From Collinsella phocaeensis (GTDB lineage: Bacteria > Actinomycetota > Coriobacteriia > Coriobacteriales > Coriobacteriaceae), in NCBI RefSeq assembly GCF_900119895.1, contig NZ_FQLR01000004.1, positions 1,488,001 to 1,552,000 of the forward strand: a stretch of DNA of 64,000 nt, given 5' to 3'. Under the pieces are notes generated by a model, which saw nothing but the letters and a program-made list of their open reading frames with translations, was not told the DNA's origin and searched no databases. Both the position numbers and the translations under genes were made by a program. This document shows positions 50,086-60,080 of this stretch, one piece after another. The stretch's first letter is position 1; every line of letters starts with the position of its first letter.

Positions 50086-52916
50086 ACGCCATGGACACCC
50101 CGAACGACCGCATCGACGGCGCCCCGGCCTCCCTCGACGGCTCCACCCGGCACCCCGAAGGCGCCTTCGGCACGACCGGCCAGGAAAGCGGACAGGGCGA
50201 GCCCCGGACGCCGAGCTTCCTTACGCGCGACGTCGCCTGGTGGGAGGTCAGCGAACCGCAGAACCTCAACACGCCCGCGTTCCGGCGGGGCATCGTCCGG
50301 ACCATCCGGGGCAGCAAGAAGCGCTTCCTCTCCATCGCCGTGATCGTGATGCTCGGCACCACGATGCTCATCGGCCTCAACGCCGGCTGCGAGGACCTGC
50401 GCGACTCCGCGGACGTCTACTTCGACCGCCAGAACCTCTACGACATCTCCGTCCAGTCGACGCTCGGCCTCACGGGAGACGACCTCGAGGCAGTCCGCGA
50501 CGTCGAGGGCGTCGAGGTCGCCGAGGGAATCTACAGCGAGACCGCCTACACCACGCTCGGTTCGCAACGCGAGCGCGTCGAGGTCACGTCCCTATCCAAG
50601 GAGGACATCGACCAGCCCGTCCTCGTCGAAGGCGACCTGCCCGAGGCGAACGACGAGGTCGCCGTCACGCAGAAGTACCTCAACGACGCGGGCAAGCGCA
50701 TCGGCGACACGGTGACCTTCTCGGCGCGCGGCGGCTCCAACCCTGACGCCGCGGAAGTGTTTCTCCAACAGGAGTACACCATCACGGGCGTGGTGAAAGA
50801 CCCCATCGACATCTTGGCGGAAACCACGACCAACGCCTTCCGCGCCACGGCGAGCTCCGATTACGGCTTCTACGTCACGAAGGGCGCGACGGCGCAGGAC
50901 GTCTACACCGCCATCCGCGTGCGCGTGGCGGGCGCAGAGGACAAGGACTGCTACACGCGCGCCTACACCGACCTTGTGGACGCGGTCGCCCAGGATATCG
51001 AGGCCATGCGCGACGAGCGCGAGGAGGCGCGCGAGCACGAGCTCACCGTCGAGGCGGCCGAGCAGATCGATGCGCTCGAGCGGGGCGCTGAGGTCTCCTT
51101 CCAGATGGAGGAGGACCGTATCGCGCGCATGCCGGCAGGATCCGCAGAGCGCATCGAAGCAGAAGCCGAGCTCGCTCGCCAGCGCGAGCAGGTGGCCGCG
51201 CAGGCGGCCGATGCCCGCGAGCAGATCGCCGGCGTAGAGGGCGCCACCTGGTACATCCAGGACCGCACGAGCATCTCGAGCTTCGCGAGCGTGGATTCCG
51301 ACACGTCCTCGATCGAATCCATCGCGACGATCTTCCCGCTCATCTTCTTCGTGGTCGCCGTCCTCATCAGCCTCACCACCGCCACGCGCATGGTCGAGGA
51401 GGAGCGCACGCTCATAGGCCTGTACAAGGCGCTCGGCTACGCGCGGCGGCGCATCCTGTCCAAGTACGTGCGCTACGTGCTGTACGCCTGCCTCGCGGGC
51501 GGTGCCGTCGGCTGCCTTCTGGGCTTCGTCGCCCTGCCGGAGTTCCTGTTCACGGTGTTCCGCGCCATGTACGACCTGCCTGCCTGGAACCTCGGCTTCG
51601 ACGGATTGCGCGCCCTGTTCGCCGTGGGGCTGTTCGCCGCCGGCACCGTGGGCGCGACCGTGCTCGCATGCCGCCAGGAACTCGCCGAGACGCCCGCGTC
51701 GCTCATGCGCCCCCGCGCACCGCGCACGGGCGCACGCATCCTGCTCGAGCGCATCCGCCCGATCTGGCGTCACCTGGGCTTCCTCAACAAGGTGACCGCG
51801 CGAAACCTGTTCCGCTACAAGAAGCGCGCCCTCATGACCATCATCGGCGTCGCCGGCTGCACCGCGCTCGTCATCTGCGGCTTCGGCATACGCGACACGG
51901 TCACCTCGCTTTCCGCCAAGCAGTACGGATCGGTCACCAAGGCGGACCTCACCGCCGTGTCCACCCCCGCCGATTTCGCAAGCGCCCGCGAGACGCTGCA
52001 CGAACGCGCCGAGGGCGAGGGGCTCACGATCGAAAGCGAGCTTCCGGTCTACATCGACAGCGTGACCCTCGAGCACGGCGACGCATCCGAGACGGTGCAG
52101 CTCATCGCCGTCGACGACGCGCGGGCAGACGAGCTTTCCGACTACATCGGCACCGTCGACGAGGGCGGAACCGGGCTCTCCGTGTCGGACGGCGCCCTCA
52201 TCACCAAAAACGCGGCGCAGGTGCTCGGCTTCGGTGCGGGCGACACGGTCCGCATGCAGGACTCCGCGCTGGATGCCGGCGATGTGCAGGTCGCCGGCAT
52301 CCCCGTCGCCTACCTGGGCAACACGGTCATGCTCACCAAGACCGCCTACCGCGATGCTTTCGGCAAGGACGCTCCCGACAACGCCCTGCTGGCCGACCTT
52401 TCGGGAAACCCCTCCCTGCAGATTGCGCTCGGGGAGGCCTCCGCGGACGACGGCTGGCTTTCCGTCACGAGCACGCGCGCGCTCGAACGCGACTTCGAGA
52501 AGAACTTCACCGTCGTCAACTCCGTCGTGGCGCTCATCACCGTGATGGCGGCTGCCCTTTCGTTCGTCGTGGTGTTCACCCTTTCCAGCACCAACATCTC
52601 GGAACGCGAGCGCGAGCTTGCCACCATCAAGGTGCTCGGCTTCCGCGCCGGCGAGGTCCACACGTACGTGAACAAGGAGACGCTCATCCTCACGGCCATC
52701 GGCGCGCTGGCGGGCGTGCCGCTCGGGGCCGTCCTCGCCGAGAGCTTCACCTACATCCTGCAGCTCCCCTCGCTCTACTTCGACGTGCAGGTCGAGCCGC
52801 TCACCTACGTGTACGCCGTCGCGCTCGCCTTCGCCTTCACGATCATCGTCAACCTGGCCACCAACCGCTCGCTCGACCGCATAGACATGGTCGGCGCACT
52901 CAAGAGCGCCGAATAG
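50079..52916 (+). CDS. FtsX-like ABC permease with large extracytoplasmic domain
   Basis: A 945-residue membrane protein: an N-terminal cytoplasmic tail, a helix (about 83-103), a large extracytoplasmic part with a coiled-coil-like Glu/Arg-rich stretch (about 320-420), then FtsX domain (about 420-580: LIFFVVAVLISLTTATRMVEEERTLIGLYKALGYARRRI), second extracellular domain, and a second FtsX domain at the C-terminus (ALSFVVVFTLSSTNISERERELATIKVLGF). Double-FtsX architecture as in YvrN/BceB-type or adhesion-linked exporters. ATG at 50079 overlaps the ATPase stop; 50091 is an alternative. The glycosyltransferase gene follows after 3 bp. Confidence 0.88.
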   Translation: MVDAMDTPNDRIDGAPASLDGSTRHPEGAFGTTGQESGQGEPRTPSFLTRDVAWWEVSEPQNLNTPAFRRGIVRTIRGSKKRFLSIAVIVMLGTTMLIGLNAGCEDLRDSADVYFDRQNLYDISVQSTLGLTGDDLEAVRDVEGVEVAEGIYSETAYTTLGSQRERVEVTSLSKEDIDQPVLVEGDLPEANDEVAVTQKYLNDAGKRIGDTVTFSARGGSNPDAAEVFLQQEYTITGVVKDPIDILAETTTNAFRATASSDYGFYVTKGATAQDVYTAIRVRVAGAEDKDCYTRAYTDLVDAVAQDIEAMRDEREEAREHELTVEAAEQIDALERGAEVSFQMEEDRIARMPAGSAERIEAEAELARQREQVAAQAADAREQIAGVEGATWYIQDRTSISSFASVDSDTSSIESIATIFPLIFFVVAVLISLTTATRMVEEERTLIGLYKALGYARRRILSKYVRYVLYACLAGGAVGCLLGFVALPEFLFTVFRAMYDLPAWNLGFDGLRALFAVGLFAAGTVGATVLACRQELAETPASLMRPRAPRTGARILLERIRPIWRHLGFLNKVTARNLFRYKKRALMTIIGVAGCTALVICGFGIRDTVTSLSAKQYGSVTKADLTAVSTPADFASARETLHERAEGEGLTIESELPVYIDSVTLEHGDASETVQLIAVDDARADELSDYIGTVDEGGTGLSVSDGALITKNAAQVLGFGAGDTVRMQDSALDAGDVQVAGIPVAYLGNTVMLTKTAYRDAFGKDAPDNALLADLSGNPSLQIALGEASADDGWLSVTSTRALERDFEKNFTVVNSVVALITVMAAALSFVVVFTLSSTNISERERELATIKVLGFRAGEVHTYVNKETLILTAIGALAGVPLGAVLAESFTYILQLPSLYFDVQVEPLTYVYAVALAFAFTIIVNLATNRSLDRIDMVGALKSAE

Positions 52917-52919
52917 CCC

Positions 52920-53681
52920 ATGGAAGACGCGATGACGGCCGGTGCGCACACCGCCTCGAAGGCGGAACGCGACCTCACCCTGGTGCTGCCCGCCTACAAC
53001 GAGGAGCGCGACCTCGAGCGCGGCTGCCTGCTCGCGCTGGACGCCCTGCGCGCCCTCGCCAGCGAGCGCCCGGGCATGCGCTGGCTGCTCGTCGTGGCGA
53101 GCAACGGATCCACCGACGCCACCCCGCGCATCGCCGAGCGCCTCGAGCGGCGCTACCCCGGCGAGGTGCGGGCGCTCGTCATCGAGCGGGCCGGCCGCGG
53201 CGGCGCGCTCAAGCGGGCATGGAAGACCTTCCCGGCACACGTCCTCGCCTACTCCGACGTCGACCTCTCCTGCGACATCGCGCAGCTGGGCGCACTCGTG
53301 GACCCCGTGCTGGAGGGACGGACCGACATCGCGTTCGGCTCGCGTCTCGCCCCGGGCGCCCGCACGCAGCGCCGCGCGGGGCGCGAGGCCATCTCGCGCA
53401 TCTACAACGCACTGCTCCAGCGCTATCTGCACGTGGGGTTCCGCGATGCGCAATGCGGCTTCAAGGCCGTGAGCGCCCGCGTCGCGCGCAAGGTCGTGCC
53501 CGCCGTCGCCGACGACGGGTGGTTTTTCGACACCGAGCTGCTCGTGCGTGCCGAGCGGTCCGGCCTGCGCCTGCACGAGCTGCCCGCGCGCTGGCGCGAG
53601 GACCCGCGCAGCAGCGTGCGCATCCTGCGGACCGCGCTCGCCGACCTGGCCGGCATGCGACGCCTGCGCAGCGAGCTGTAG
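52920..53681 (+). CDS. Family 2 glycosyltransferase, DPM/Dpg1-like
   Basis: A 253-residue GT-A enzyme with LTLVLPAYNEERDLERG, the ASNGSTDATP loop, ERAGRGGALKRAWK and AYSDVDLSCD (DxD), and QCGFKAVSARV as in dolichyl-phosphate or undecaprenyl-phosphate glucosyltransferases. It has no membrane helix. Three bases after the permease stop, so probably the same operon; this suggests the exporter handles a glycosylated or lipid-linked product, which is inference. Confidence 0.85.
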   Translation: MEDAMTAGAHTASKAERDLTLVLPAYNEERDLERGCLLALDALRALASERPGMRWLLVVASNGSTDATPRIAERLERRYPGEVRALVIERAGRGGALKRAWKTFPAHVLAYSDVDLSCDIAQLGALVDPVLEGRTDIAFGSRLAPGARTQRRAGREAISRIYNALLQRYLHVGFRDAQCGFKAVSARVARKVVPAVADDGWFFDTELLVRAERSGLRLHELPARWREDPRSSVRILRTALADLAGMRRLRSEL

Positions 53682-53764
53682 GACATGGGCGCGTCGTCAG
53701 CGCTCTACCCAACACGCCTCGGCGCGAACCTCGCCTTTGGATCCGTCACGATAGGAATCGGACA

Positions 53765-54451
53765 TCATCCACGCGCATCGCCACACGACAGCCTGCGCGC
53801 CCGCTCAATAAAGAACTCAGGGTTGATCTCGCCACCCGCGGTCTCACGGCATGCAACGGAGCATTGGACGCCCAAACCGGCCAAGTCCCCAGTGCCGCAG
53901 CGGTCGATTGCGCCTCGGACAACGTCGTCAAACGCGTCCACATCGCATGGGACTGGAACCCCGCCCCCCAAGGTGCGCAGCAACCCGTCCGCCGGCAGAC
54001 TGCGCCACAGGCTCCCATGGCCAACGATATCGACGCCCTCCGCCGAACGCACGGCGTCATCGAAGGCCTCGATACCCAAATCGCCTCGATGGATCAGACC
54101 GCATCGATCCACATCTACGGCAACGACGCTCGCGGCCGGAGAGACCATGGCGCAGAGCGCATACTCCCCCATTACCTCGTAGGGAGCAGAGCCGCGCCAA
54201 ACCCTGATGGCGCGAGCGCGCGCCACCTGGTCGCAAAACGATTCCCATGCACAAACGAAATCGTCGGGCAGCTCGATGCCCATGGACTGCAGGGCAGCGC
54301 ATCTGCCGGCGGCGGTCCAATCGGAAAGAACGCCGAGCGTAAGGTCCTCATGCCATACGGCCACAGCCCCGACCGGCGCCCCGCACGCCCTGCACATATG
54401 CAGACATGCGGAGACGCTCGAATCGAAGCAGACTTCCAACGATGCAGTCAT
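53765..54451 (-). CDS. Hypothetical protein, DUF1835-like N-terminus
   Basis: A 228-residue protein, fully plausible: GGGGAGGA ribosome binding site, smooth composition. N-terminal part contains many Cys (SSVSACLHMCRACG) and VWHEDLTLGVLSDWTAAGRCAAL then AIRVWRGSAPYEVMGEYALC, which resembles the DUF1835 pattern (VWxEDL ... xVWxG). The C-terminal half (VDIVGHGSLWRSL, GEINPEFFIERA) is unassigned. Function unknown; it runs opposite the GT gene, next to degV. Confidence 0.6.
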   Translation of the reverse strand: MTASLEVCFDSSVSACLHMCRACGAPVGAVAVWHEDLTLGVLSDWTAAGRCAALQSMGIELPDDFVCAWESFCDQVARARAIRVWRGSAPYEVMGEYALCAMVSPAASVVAVDVDRCGLIHRGDLGIEAFDDAVRSAEGVDIVGHGSLWRSLPADGLLRTLGGGVPVPCDVDAFDDVVRGAIDRCGTGDLAGLGVQCSVACRETAGGEINPEFFIERARRLSCGDARG

Positions 54452-54560
54452 ACGTCCTCCCCGGCTGCCCAGCCCATGTCGGCACCAGCCATCGAAAGCA
54501 AGCATGGACCACGTGGCACCCATCGAAACCGATACACATCGCACAGGGCCGACGCGTCCC

Positions 54561-55421
54561 CTACGCCCGCTTGAGCAGGATCGCGCCGAAGGCGGTAGGG
54601 CCGCAATGGCTGGAGATGACGCCACCCACCTGGGTCCACGTGACATCCTCGAAGCCCAGCTCGCGCGCATAGGCGGCCATGTCGTGGCGCAGCTCGTCGG
54701 ACAGGCCCACGGAGTAGGCCAGGCCCACCCAGGAGTAATCGATATCGCCGTGCGAGACCATGTGGTCGAGGAACGCCTTGGACGCCTTGAGCATCGAACC
54801 GCGAAACTTCTTGGTCGCCACGAAGGTGCCGCCGGTCACCTCGATGCACGGCTTGATCTTGAGCAGGTGCGCACCAAGAAACGCCATGTTCGACAGGCGG
54901 CCCCCGGCCTTGAGGAAGGCGAGGTCCGTGGGCACGAAGCCCAGCAGGACGCGCTCGGAGGCGCGCTCGGCGAACGTGAGGACCTCCTCCACTGTGGCAT
55001 CCGGGTTGGCCTCGATGAACTTGGCCGTCTCCTGCGCGATCCAGGATTGCCCCACCGACACGAACTTGGTGTCGATCGAATGCACGTAGTCGCGGCCCTC
55101 GGCGGCGATGAGCGCGGATTGATAGGAGCACGTGGTGGCGGCGGAGTACGCGAGGTGGATGATCTGCGCCCCGGGCTGCTCGGCGTGGATACGGTCGAAG
55201 ACGTCGGCGAAGTCCGCCGGCGAGCACCCGCTCGTCTTGGGCAGGACGCCCATCTCGTTGCAGCGGGAATAGATCTCCAGCGGCGAGATGGAACCGTCGT
55301 CGAGGACCTCGTCCCCGATGGTGACGTGCATGGGGACGCGCACGATGCCGTATCGCTCGCACAGGTCGGGAGTAACGTCCGAACCCGATTCGACCACGAT
55401 CACGTACTGTGCCACTACCAT
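54561..55421 (-). CDS. DegV family fatty-acid-binding protein
   Basis: A 286-residue DegV protein. YVIVVESGSDVTPDLCERYG, LPKTSGCSPADF (TSQP-like), IIHLAYSAATTCSYQSA and LLGFVPTDLAFLKAGGRLS are the conserved elements, with C-terminal SSHCGPTAFGA. These bind fatty acids (FakB) and present them to FakA kinase; no fakA is in the window. Start 55421 (ATG) chosen; a TTG at 55430 in frame is alternative. Confidence 0.9.
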   Translation of the reverse strand: MVVAQYVIVVESGSDVTPDLCERYGIVRVPMHVTIGDEVLDDGSISPLEIYSRCNEMGVLPKTSGCSPADFADVFDRIHAEQPGAQIIHLAYSAATTCSYQSALIAAEGRDYVHSIDTKFVSVGQSWIAQETAKFIEANPDATVEEVLTFAERASERVLLGFVPTDLAFLKAGGRLSNMAFLGAHLLKIKPCIEVTGGTFVATKKFRGSMLKASKAFLDHMVSHGDIDYSWVGLAYSVGLSDELRHDMAAYARELGFEDVTWTQVGGVISSHCGPTAFGAILLKRA

Positions 55422-55577
55422 CACGACCAATCTGGAATCAAGGCGCGCAGCGCCGAGGTGAAAAAGCGGGCCTCAGATCTCGCGCCCGCTAACTGGCATG
55501 ATTGTACACACTTTTACGTGATGTGTGGGATTACTCCACACCATCGCGCTCGATGCGGAAGAGAGCACGCCCCAGAC

Positions 55578-55612
55578 AGAAAAGGCCCTTCCCGCCTGTA
55601 GCGGAAAGGGCC
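55578..55612 (-). terminator. Rho-independent terminator of asd
   Basis: Minus-strand stem ggcccttt...aagggcc (55584-55612) is followed by TTTTCTGT, 58 bp after the asd stop. Confidence 0.75.
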
Positions 55613-55669
55613 GGAGGATGGATCGAACGGGTCCGATCGGTGCGCCGGGGCGGCGTGGGCCGCGGGCCG

Positions 55670-56695
55670 CTACTCGGTCAGCAGCTTGGCTATCTGGACG
55701 GCGTTGGTCGCCGCGCCCTTGCGGATCTGGTCACCGCAGCACCAGAAGGTGATGCCGCGCAGGGCCTCGGGGTTGGAGATGTCGCGGCGCACGCGGCCCA
55801 CCCAGATGAGGTCCTGGTCGGACGTATCGAGCGGCATGGGCCAGCGGTCGTGCGCACTGGCGGCCTCGAGGTCGTCCACGAGCTTGACGCCCGGCGCGGC
55901 GGCGAGCGCCTCGCGGGCCCCATCGAGCGTGATGTCGCGCTCGAACTCCAGCGTCACGCTCTCGGAGTGGGAACGCGGCACGGGAACGCGGACACAGGTG
56001 CAGTTCACGCGCAGCTCCGGCAGGTGCATGATCTTGCGACCCTCGTTTTGCATCTTCATCTCCTCGGAGGTGAAGCCCTCGAACTTCTCGCCACCGATCT
56101 GCGGGATGAGGTTGCTCGCCAGCTGAGCGGTGAACGCGCGGGGCTCGGGCATCTCCTCGCCGCGGCCCATGGCGCCGATCTGCGCCTCGAGCTCCAGCAT
56201 GCCCGGCATGCCGGCGCCGGAGGCGGCCTGGTAGGTGGAGACGATCATGCGCGTCACGCCGGCGAGCTTATGCAGCGGCCAGGTGGGAACGAGACCGATG
56301 ATGGTAGCGCAGTTGGGGTTGGCGATGATGCCGTGATGGCCCTTGACGTCCTCAGCATTGATCTCGGGGATGACGAGCGGCACGTCCTCGTCCAGGCGGA
56401 AGGCGTGCGAGTTGTCCACCACCACGGCGCCGCGCTTGACGGCCTCCGGGTAGAGGGCCTTCGCGACATCATCCTCTGCGGCGCCGAGCACGATGTCCAC
56501 GCCGTCGAACGCCTCGGGCACGGCCACCTCGACCGTGACGTCGCCCCAGGGCGTCGCGATGACCTTGCCCGCCGAGCGCGGGCTGGCCAGCAGCTTGAGC
56601 GCACCGACCGGGAAGTCCTGCTCCTTCAGGCATGCAAGCATCTGCGTGCCCACGGCACCCGTCGCGCCGACGATGGCGACTGTATACTGCTTCAT
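55670..56695 (-). CDS. asd: Aspartate-semialdehyde dehydrogenase
   Basis: A 341-residue enzyme converting aspartyl phosphate to aspartate semialdehyde, branch point to lysine and threonine. VAIVGATGAVGTQML (NADP), VVDNSHAFR, ANPNCATIIGLVP (catalytic Cys), and EEMKMQNEGRKIMHLP (substrate-binding region) are present. Start follows AGGGGG; same strand as lysC, whose gene lies 192 bp upstream, past a palindrome. Confidence 0.95.
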   Translation of the reverse strand: MKQYTVAIVGATGAVGTQMLACLKEQDFPVGALKLLASPRSAGKVIATPWGDVTVEVAVPEAFDGVDIVLGAAEDDVAKALYPEAVKRGAVVVDNSHAFRLDEDVPLVIPEINAEDVKGHHGIIANPNCATIIGLVPTWPLHKLAGVTRMIVSTYQAASGAGMPGMLELEAQIGAMGRGEEMPEPRAFTAQLASNLIPQIGGEKFEGFTSEEMKMQNEGRKIMHLPELRVNCTCVRVPVPRSHSESVTLEFERDITLDGAREALAAAPGVKLVDDLEAASAHDRWPMPLDTSDQDLIWVGRVRRDISNPEALRGITFWCCGDQIRKGAATNAVQIAKLLTE

Positions 56696-56817
56696 GGTTG
56701 TTCCCCCTTACGGGACGCTGCACGAACTCCTCCGCGGACGATCCCGGCGGCTGGCGCATGCGAACGGATAGAAAACGAGTGGACGGCTGGCTTCAAGAAC
56801 CCCGGCAGCCTCCAGAG

Positions 56818-56848
56818 CGTGCCATAAGGGACGCACCCTTATGGCACG
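56818..56848. repeat. 31-bp palindrome family, copy 2
   Basis: Perfect palindrome with 13-bp arms (cgtgccataaggg) and a 5-base loop (acgca), between lysC and asd. Might attenuate or terminate transcription between the two genes. Confidence 0.75.
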
Positions 56849-56886
56849 CCGGCCATGGCGCAGGCGGCCGGAGCGAGCGAGGCGGC

Positions 56887-58251
56887 TTAGAACGGCGCCG
56901 CCACCGGCTCGAGGTCCGACGTCCTCACGATGCCGCTCTCGTCGGAGAAGGCATGGTAGATGGTCTTGATGGCCAAATCGAAGTCCTTCTCCTCCACGCC
57001 GACGATGATGTTGATCTCGTCGCAGCCCTGGGTGATCATGCGGACGCTCACGCCCTCCTGGCCGAGCATGCCGAACAGGTGACCGGAGACGCCGGGACGC
57101 CCGCGCAGGTTGCGGCCGACGGTGGCGATAAGCGCCAGATCCTCGACGACCTCGATCTCGAGCGGCTCGACCTCTTTCTTGATGTCGGCGATCAGCGACC
57201 ACAGGGAGTCCTTGACGTCGGCGGCCTGGACGACCGCGGCGAACTGGTCGACGCCGGTGGGCATGTGCTCGACGGAGACGCCGTAGCGCTCGAAGACGGA
57301 CAGCGCGCGGCGCATGAAGCCGATGCGGCTCTTGGTGCGGTCGCGCGAGACGTTGATGGCGATGAACCCGCGCTTGCCCGCGATGCCGGTGATGATGGGC
57401 TCGGAATCGCCTTCCTTCGCGGTCTCGGAGATGACGGTGCCGGGATCCTGGGGCGCGTTGGTGTTCTTGATGACCAGCGGGATGCCGGCGTCGCGCACGG
57501 GGAAGACAGCCTCCTCGTGCAGCACGGAGGCTCCCATGTAGGAGAGCTCGCGCAGCTCCTCGTAGGTGATGCGGGGGATGGGCTGCGCGCCCTCGACGAT
57601 GCGGGGGTCGGCGGACAAAAAGCCCGAGACGTCCGTCCAGTTCTCGTACAGGTCGGCTTCGAGGCACTGGGCCAGGATGGATCCGGAGATGTCGCCGCCG
57701 CCGCGGTCGAGCAGCTTGACCTGACCTTCCCGCGTCGCGCCGTAGAAGCCGGGCATCACGAAGCCGCCCTCGCGGGCGTTCTCGCGCACCAGCTCGGCAG
57801 TGCGCTTCATGGAGAGGGTGCCGTCGTGATGGAAGGCGACCATGTCGACGGCGTCGATGAACGGCAGGCCCAGGTACTCGGCCATGAGGCGGGCGGTGAA
57901 GTACTCGCCGCGGCTCACGAGCTCCTCGGTGGTGTAGCCGCCCGAGCGGGCGCGCTCGGCGAAAGCGGCGAACTCCTCGCGAATGGGGTAGGAAAGACCG
58001 AGCTCGTCGGCGATGTCGAAATAACGTTGGCCGATGTCGGCGAGCAGATCCTCGCAAGACACATGGTAGTTGACGTGCGCATCGACCAGGTAGAGCAGGT
58101 CGGTCACCTTGGCGTCGCCGGAGAAGCGACGGCCGCACGCGGACACCACCACGAAACGGCGCGCGGGGTCCGCATCGACGATGGCCTTGATTTTCTTAAA
58201 CTGCTCGGCGGATGCGACGGACGAGCCGCCGAACTTTGCGATCTTGATCAT
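56887..58251 (-). CDS. lysC: Aspartokinase
   Basis: A 454-residue aspartate kinase. N-terminal IAKFGGSSVASAEQFKK (kinase KFGGSS), VSACGRRF, ELVSRGEYFTA, GFYGATREGQVKLLDRGGGD, and two C-terminal ACT domains (from about 320: GISVEHMP region and VSVRMITQGCDEINI) that usually sense lysine or threonine. Start: ATG at 58251 fits the family; the GGAAGG site is unusually far (12 bases) and an overlapping mini-frame (MQRA, stop) lies between. An upstream in-frame ATG at 58284 is less supported. Confidence 0.93.
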   Translation of the reverse strand: MIKIAKFGGSSVASAEQFKKIKAIVDADPARRFVVVSACGRRFSGDAKVTDLLYLVDAHVNYHVSCEDLLADIGQRYFDIADELGLSYPIREEFAAFAERARSGGYTTEELVSRGEYFTARLMAEYLGLPFIDAVDMVAFHHDGTLSMKRTAELVRENAREGGFVMPGFYGATREGQVKLLDRGGGDISGSILAQCLEADLYENWTDVSGFLSADPRIVEGAQPIPRITYEELRELSYMGASVLHEEAVFPVRDAGIPLVIKNTNAPQDPGTVISETAKEGDSEPIITGIAGKRGFIAINVSRDRTKSRIGFMRRALSVFERYGVSVEHMPTGVDQFAAVVQAADVKDSLWSLIADIKKEVEPLEIEVVEDLALIATVGRNLRGRPGVSGHLFGMLGQEGVSVRMITQGCDEINIIVGVEEKDFDLAIKTIYHAFSDESGIVRTSDLEPVAAPF

Positions 58252-58557
58252 GCGCGCTGCATACCTTCCCTGCGTATCGATCATCTGGCACTAGCCCGGC
58301 CCTGCGGGCGTGCGGCCCCACTCGAAAGCTGGCCCCGTGCAAGCCGGTCCGTTCCCGCAGGAGCCGCTTTAGTACGAGCAAGTGTACCTGAGGACGTGCG
58401 ACGGGGCGCCGAGCATGACGGCATTGTTTCGAAACCGAGAACATGCTGTGGACGCTGCTTGGACGGACAGGGCAAACACGCAGAGCGCACATTCGTCCAC
58501 GGCGGCTCTGCTACGATAAAGCAACGAATACCGCCTGCACCATGAGGAGCTGCCGAT

Positions 58558-60072
58558 ATGGGAATCTACCATAGCACACGTTCTCGTTCGCTCGCCTACA
58601 CCGCCAAGGAGGCCATCCGCCGCGGCATCGCCCCGGACGGCGGTCTGTTCGTCAGCGACGAGCTCGGCGATGTGCAGGTGCCCCTCGACGGGCTGGCGGA
58701 CAAGGGCTATCTCGAGCTCGCGCGCGAGGTCCTGGGCGCCCTGCTCACCGATTATTCCGCCGACGAGATCGCCGCCTGCGTGACCGAGGCGTACGAGGGC
58801 ACGTTCGCGAGCGACGAGGTGACCCCCGTGGTCGCGCTCGACGGTTCGGGCATCTCCTCCGACGGCGCGCCCGCGTCCGTGCTCGAGCTCTGGCACGGGC
58901 CCACGAGCGCCTTCAAGGACGTGGCGCTCCAGATGCTCCCCCGCCTGATGGCGCGCACGAGCGCCGACGACGAGGGCGCGGCCGAGAAGATCATGATCGT
59001 CACCGCCACCTCCGGCGACACGGGCAAGGCCGCCCTCGCGGGCTTCGCCGACGCGCCGGGGTGCGGCATCACCGTCTTCTACCCGGAGGGCAAGGTGAGC
59101 CGCGTCCAGGAGCTCCAGATGAGCACCCAGGAGGGCGGCAACGTGTCCGTGTGCGCCGTGCGCGGCAACTTCGATGACGCCCAGAGCGCCGTGAAGCGCA
59201 TCTTCGGCGACGCCGCCCTCGCCGGGCGCCTGGCCGCCGAGGGCGTCCAGCTCTCCAGCGCCAACTCGATCAACGTCGGCCGCCTGGTGCCGCAGGTCGT
59301 GTACTACTTCGCCGCCTACGCCCAGCTGCTGCGCGCCGGCTCGATCGCAGCCGGCGACGCCGTCGAGTTCTGCGTGCCCACCGGCAACTTCGGCGACATC
59401 CTCGCCGGCTACTACGCCAAGCGCCTGGGCCTGCCCGTTGCCAAGCTCATCGTAGCGAGCGATGCGAACAACGTGCTCTACGACTTCCTCACCACGGGAA
59501 CCTACGACCGCGAGCGCCCCTTCTTCACGACCACCTCGCCCTCCATGGACATCCTCGTGTCCTCCAACCTCGAGCGTATGCTCTACTACCTGTCCGACGG
59601 CGACTGCGAGCTCGTGGCCGACCTGATGGGCAAGCTCGCCTCAGAGGGCTCCTACACCCTTCCCGCCGGTCTGCTCGCGCGCATCCAGGAACTCTTCGGA
59701 TGCGGTTGGGCGAGCGAGGACGAGGTTGCCGCGGCCATCAAGGACTGCTGGGACGCGTGCGGCTACCTCATCGATCCGCATACCGCCTGCGGCTACCACG
59801 TGATGCGCGAAGCGCCGGCGGCCGAGGGCGCCCGCGCGCGCGTGCTGCTCTCCACCGCCAGCCCGTATAAGTTCCCGCGCGTCGTCGCCGAATCGCTCGG
59901 ACTCACCTGCCCGGACGACGACTTCGCCTGCATGGACGTGCTCGAGCGGGCCACCGGCACCTGCGCGCCCGCGCAGCTCGCCGAGCTGCAGGAGAAGCCC
60001 GTGCTGCACGACGCCGTGGTCGGCGTCGACGACATGGGCGCCTTCGTGGAGGCGGCCGCCGCGAAGCTGTAG
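58558..60072 (+). CDS. thrC: Threonine synthase
   Basis: A 504-residue PLP enzyme that makes threonine from homoserine phosphate. Structural features of the long (yeast/E. coli-type) form: N-terminal YTAKEAIRRGIAPDGGLFV, the PLP lysine in HGPTSAFKDVALQ, SGDTGKAALAGF, NSINVGRLVPQVVYYF (Ser/Asn), PTGNFGDILAGYYAKR (phosphate loop) and SASPYKF-like STASPYKFP. Divergent from lysC with 306 bp between. Start follows GAGGAG. Same operon as thrB. Confidence 0.95.
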   Translation: MGIYHSTRSRSLAYTAKEAIRRGIAPDGGLFVSDELGDVQVPLDGLADKGYLELAREVLGALLTDYSADEIAACVTEAYEGTFASDEVTPVVALDGSGISSDGAPASVLELWHGPTSAFKDVALQMLPRLMARTSADDEGAAEKIMIVTATSGDTGKAALAGFADAPGCGITVFYPEGKVSRVQELQMSTQEGGNVSVCAVRGNFDDAQSAVKRIFGDAALAGRLAAEGVQLSSANSINVGRLVPQVVYYFAAYAQLLRAGSIAAGDAVEFCVPTGNFGDILAGYYAKRLGLPVAKLIVASDANNVLYDFLTTGTYDRERPFFTTTSPSMDILVSSNLERMLYYLSDGDCELVADLMGKLASEGSYTLPAGLLARIQELFGCGWASEDEVAAAIKDCWDACGYLIDPHTACGYHVMREAPAAEGARARVLLSTASPYKFPRVVAESLGLTCPDDDFACMDVLERATGTCAPAQLAELQEKPVLHDAVVGVDDMGAFVEAAAAKL

Positions 60073-60080
60073 CCGCCGGC

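Noticed and set aside
50592-53576. A 994-codon frame antisense to the FtsX permease
   Set aside because: Composition is Gly/Asp/His/Val-rich shadow; the plus-strand permease has full domain support.
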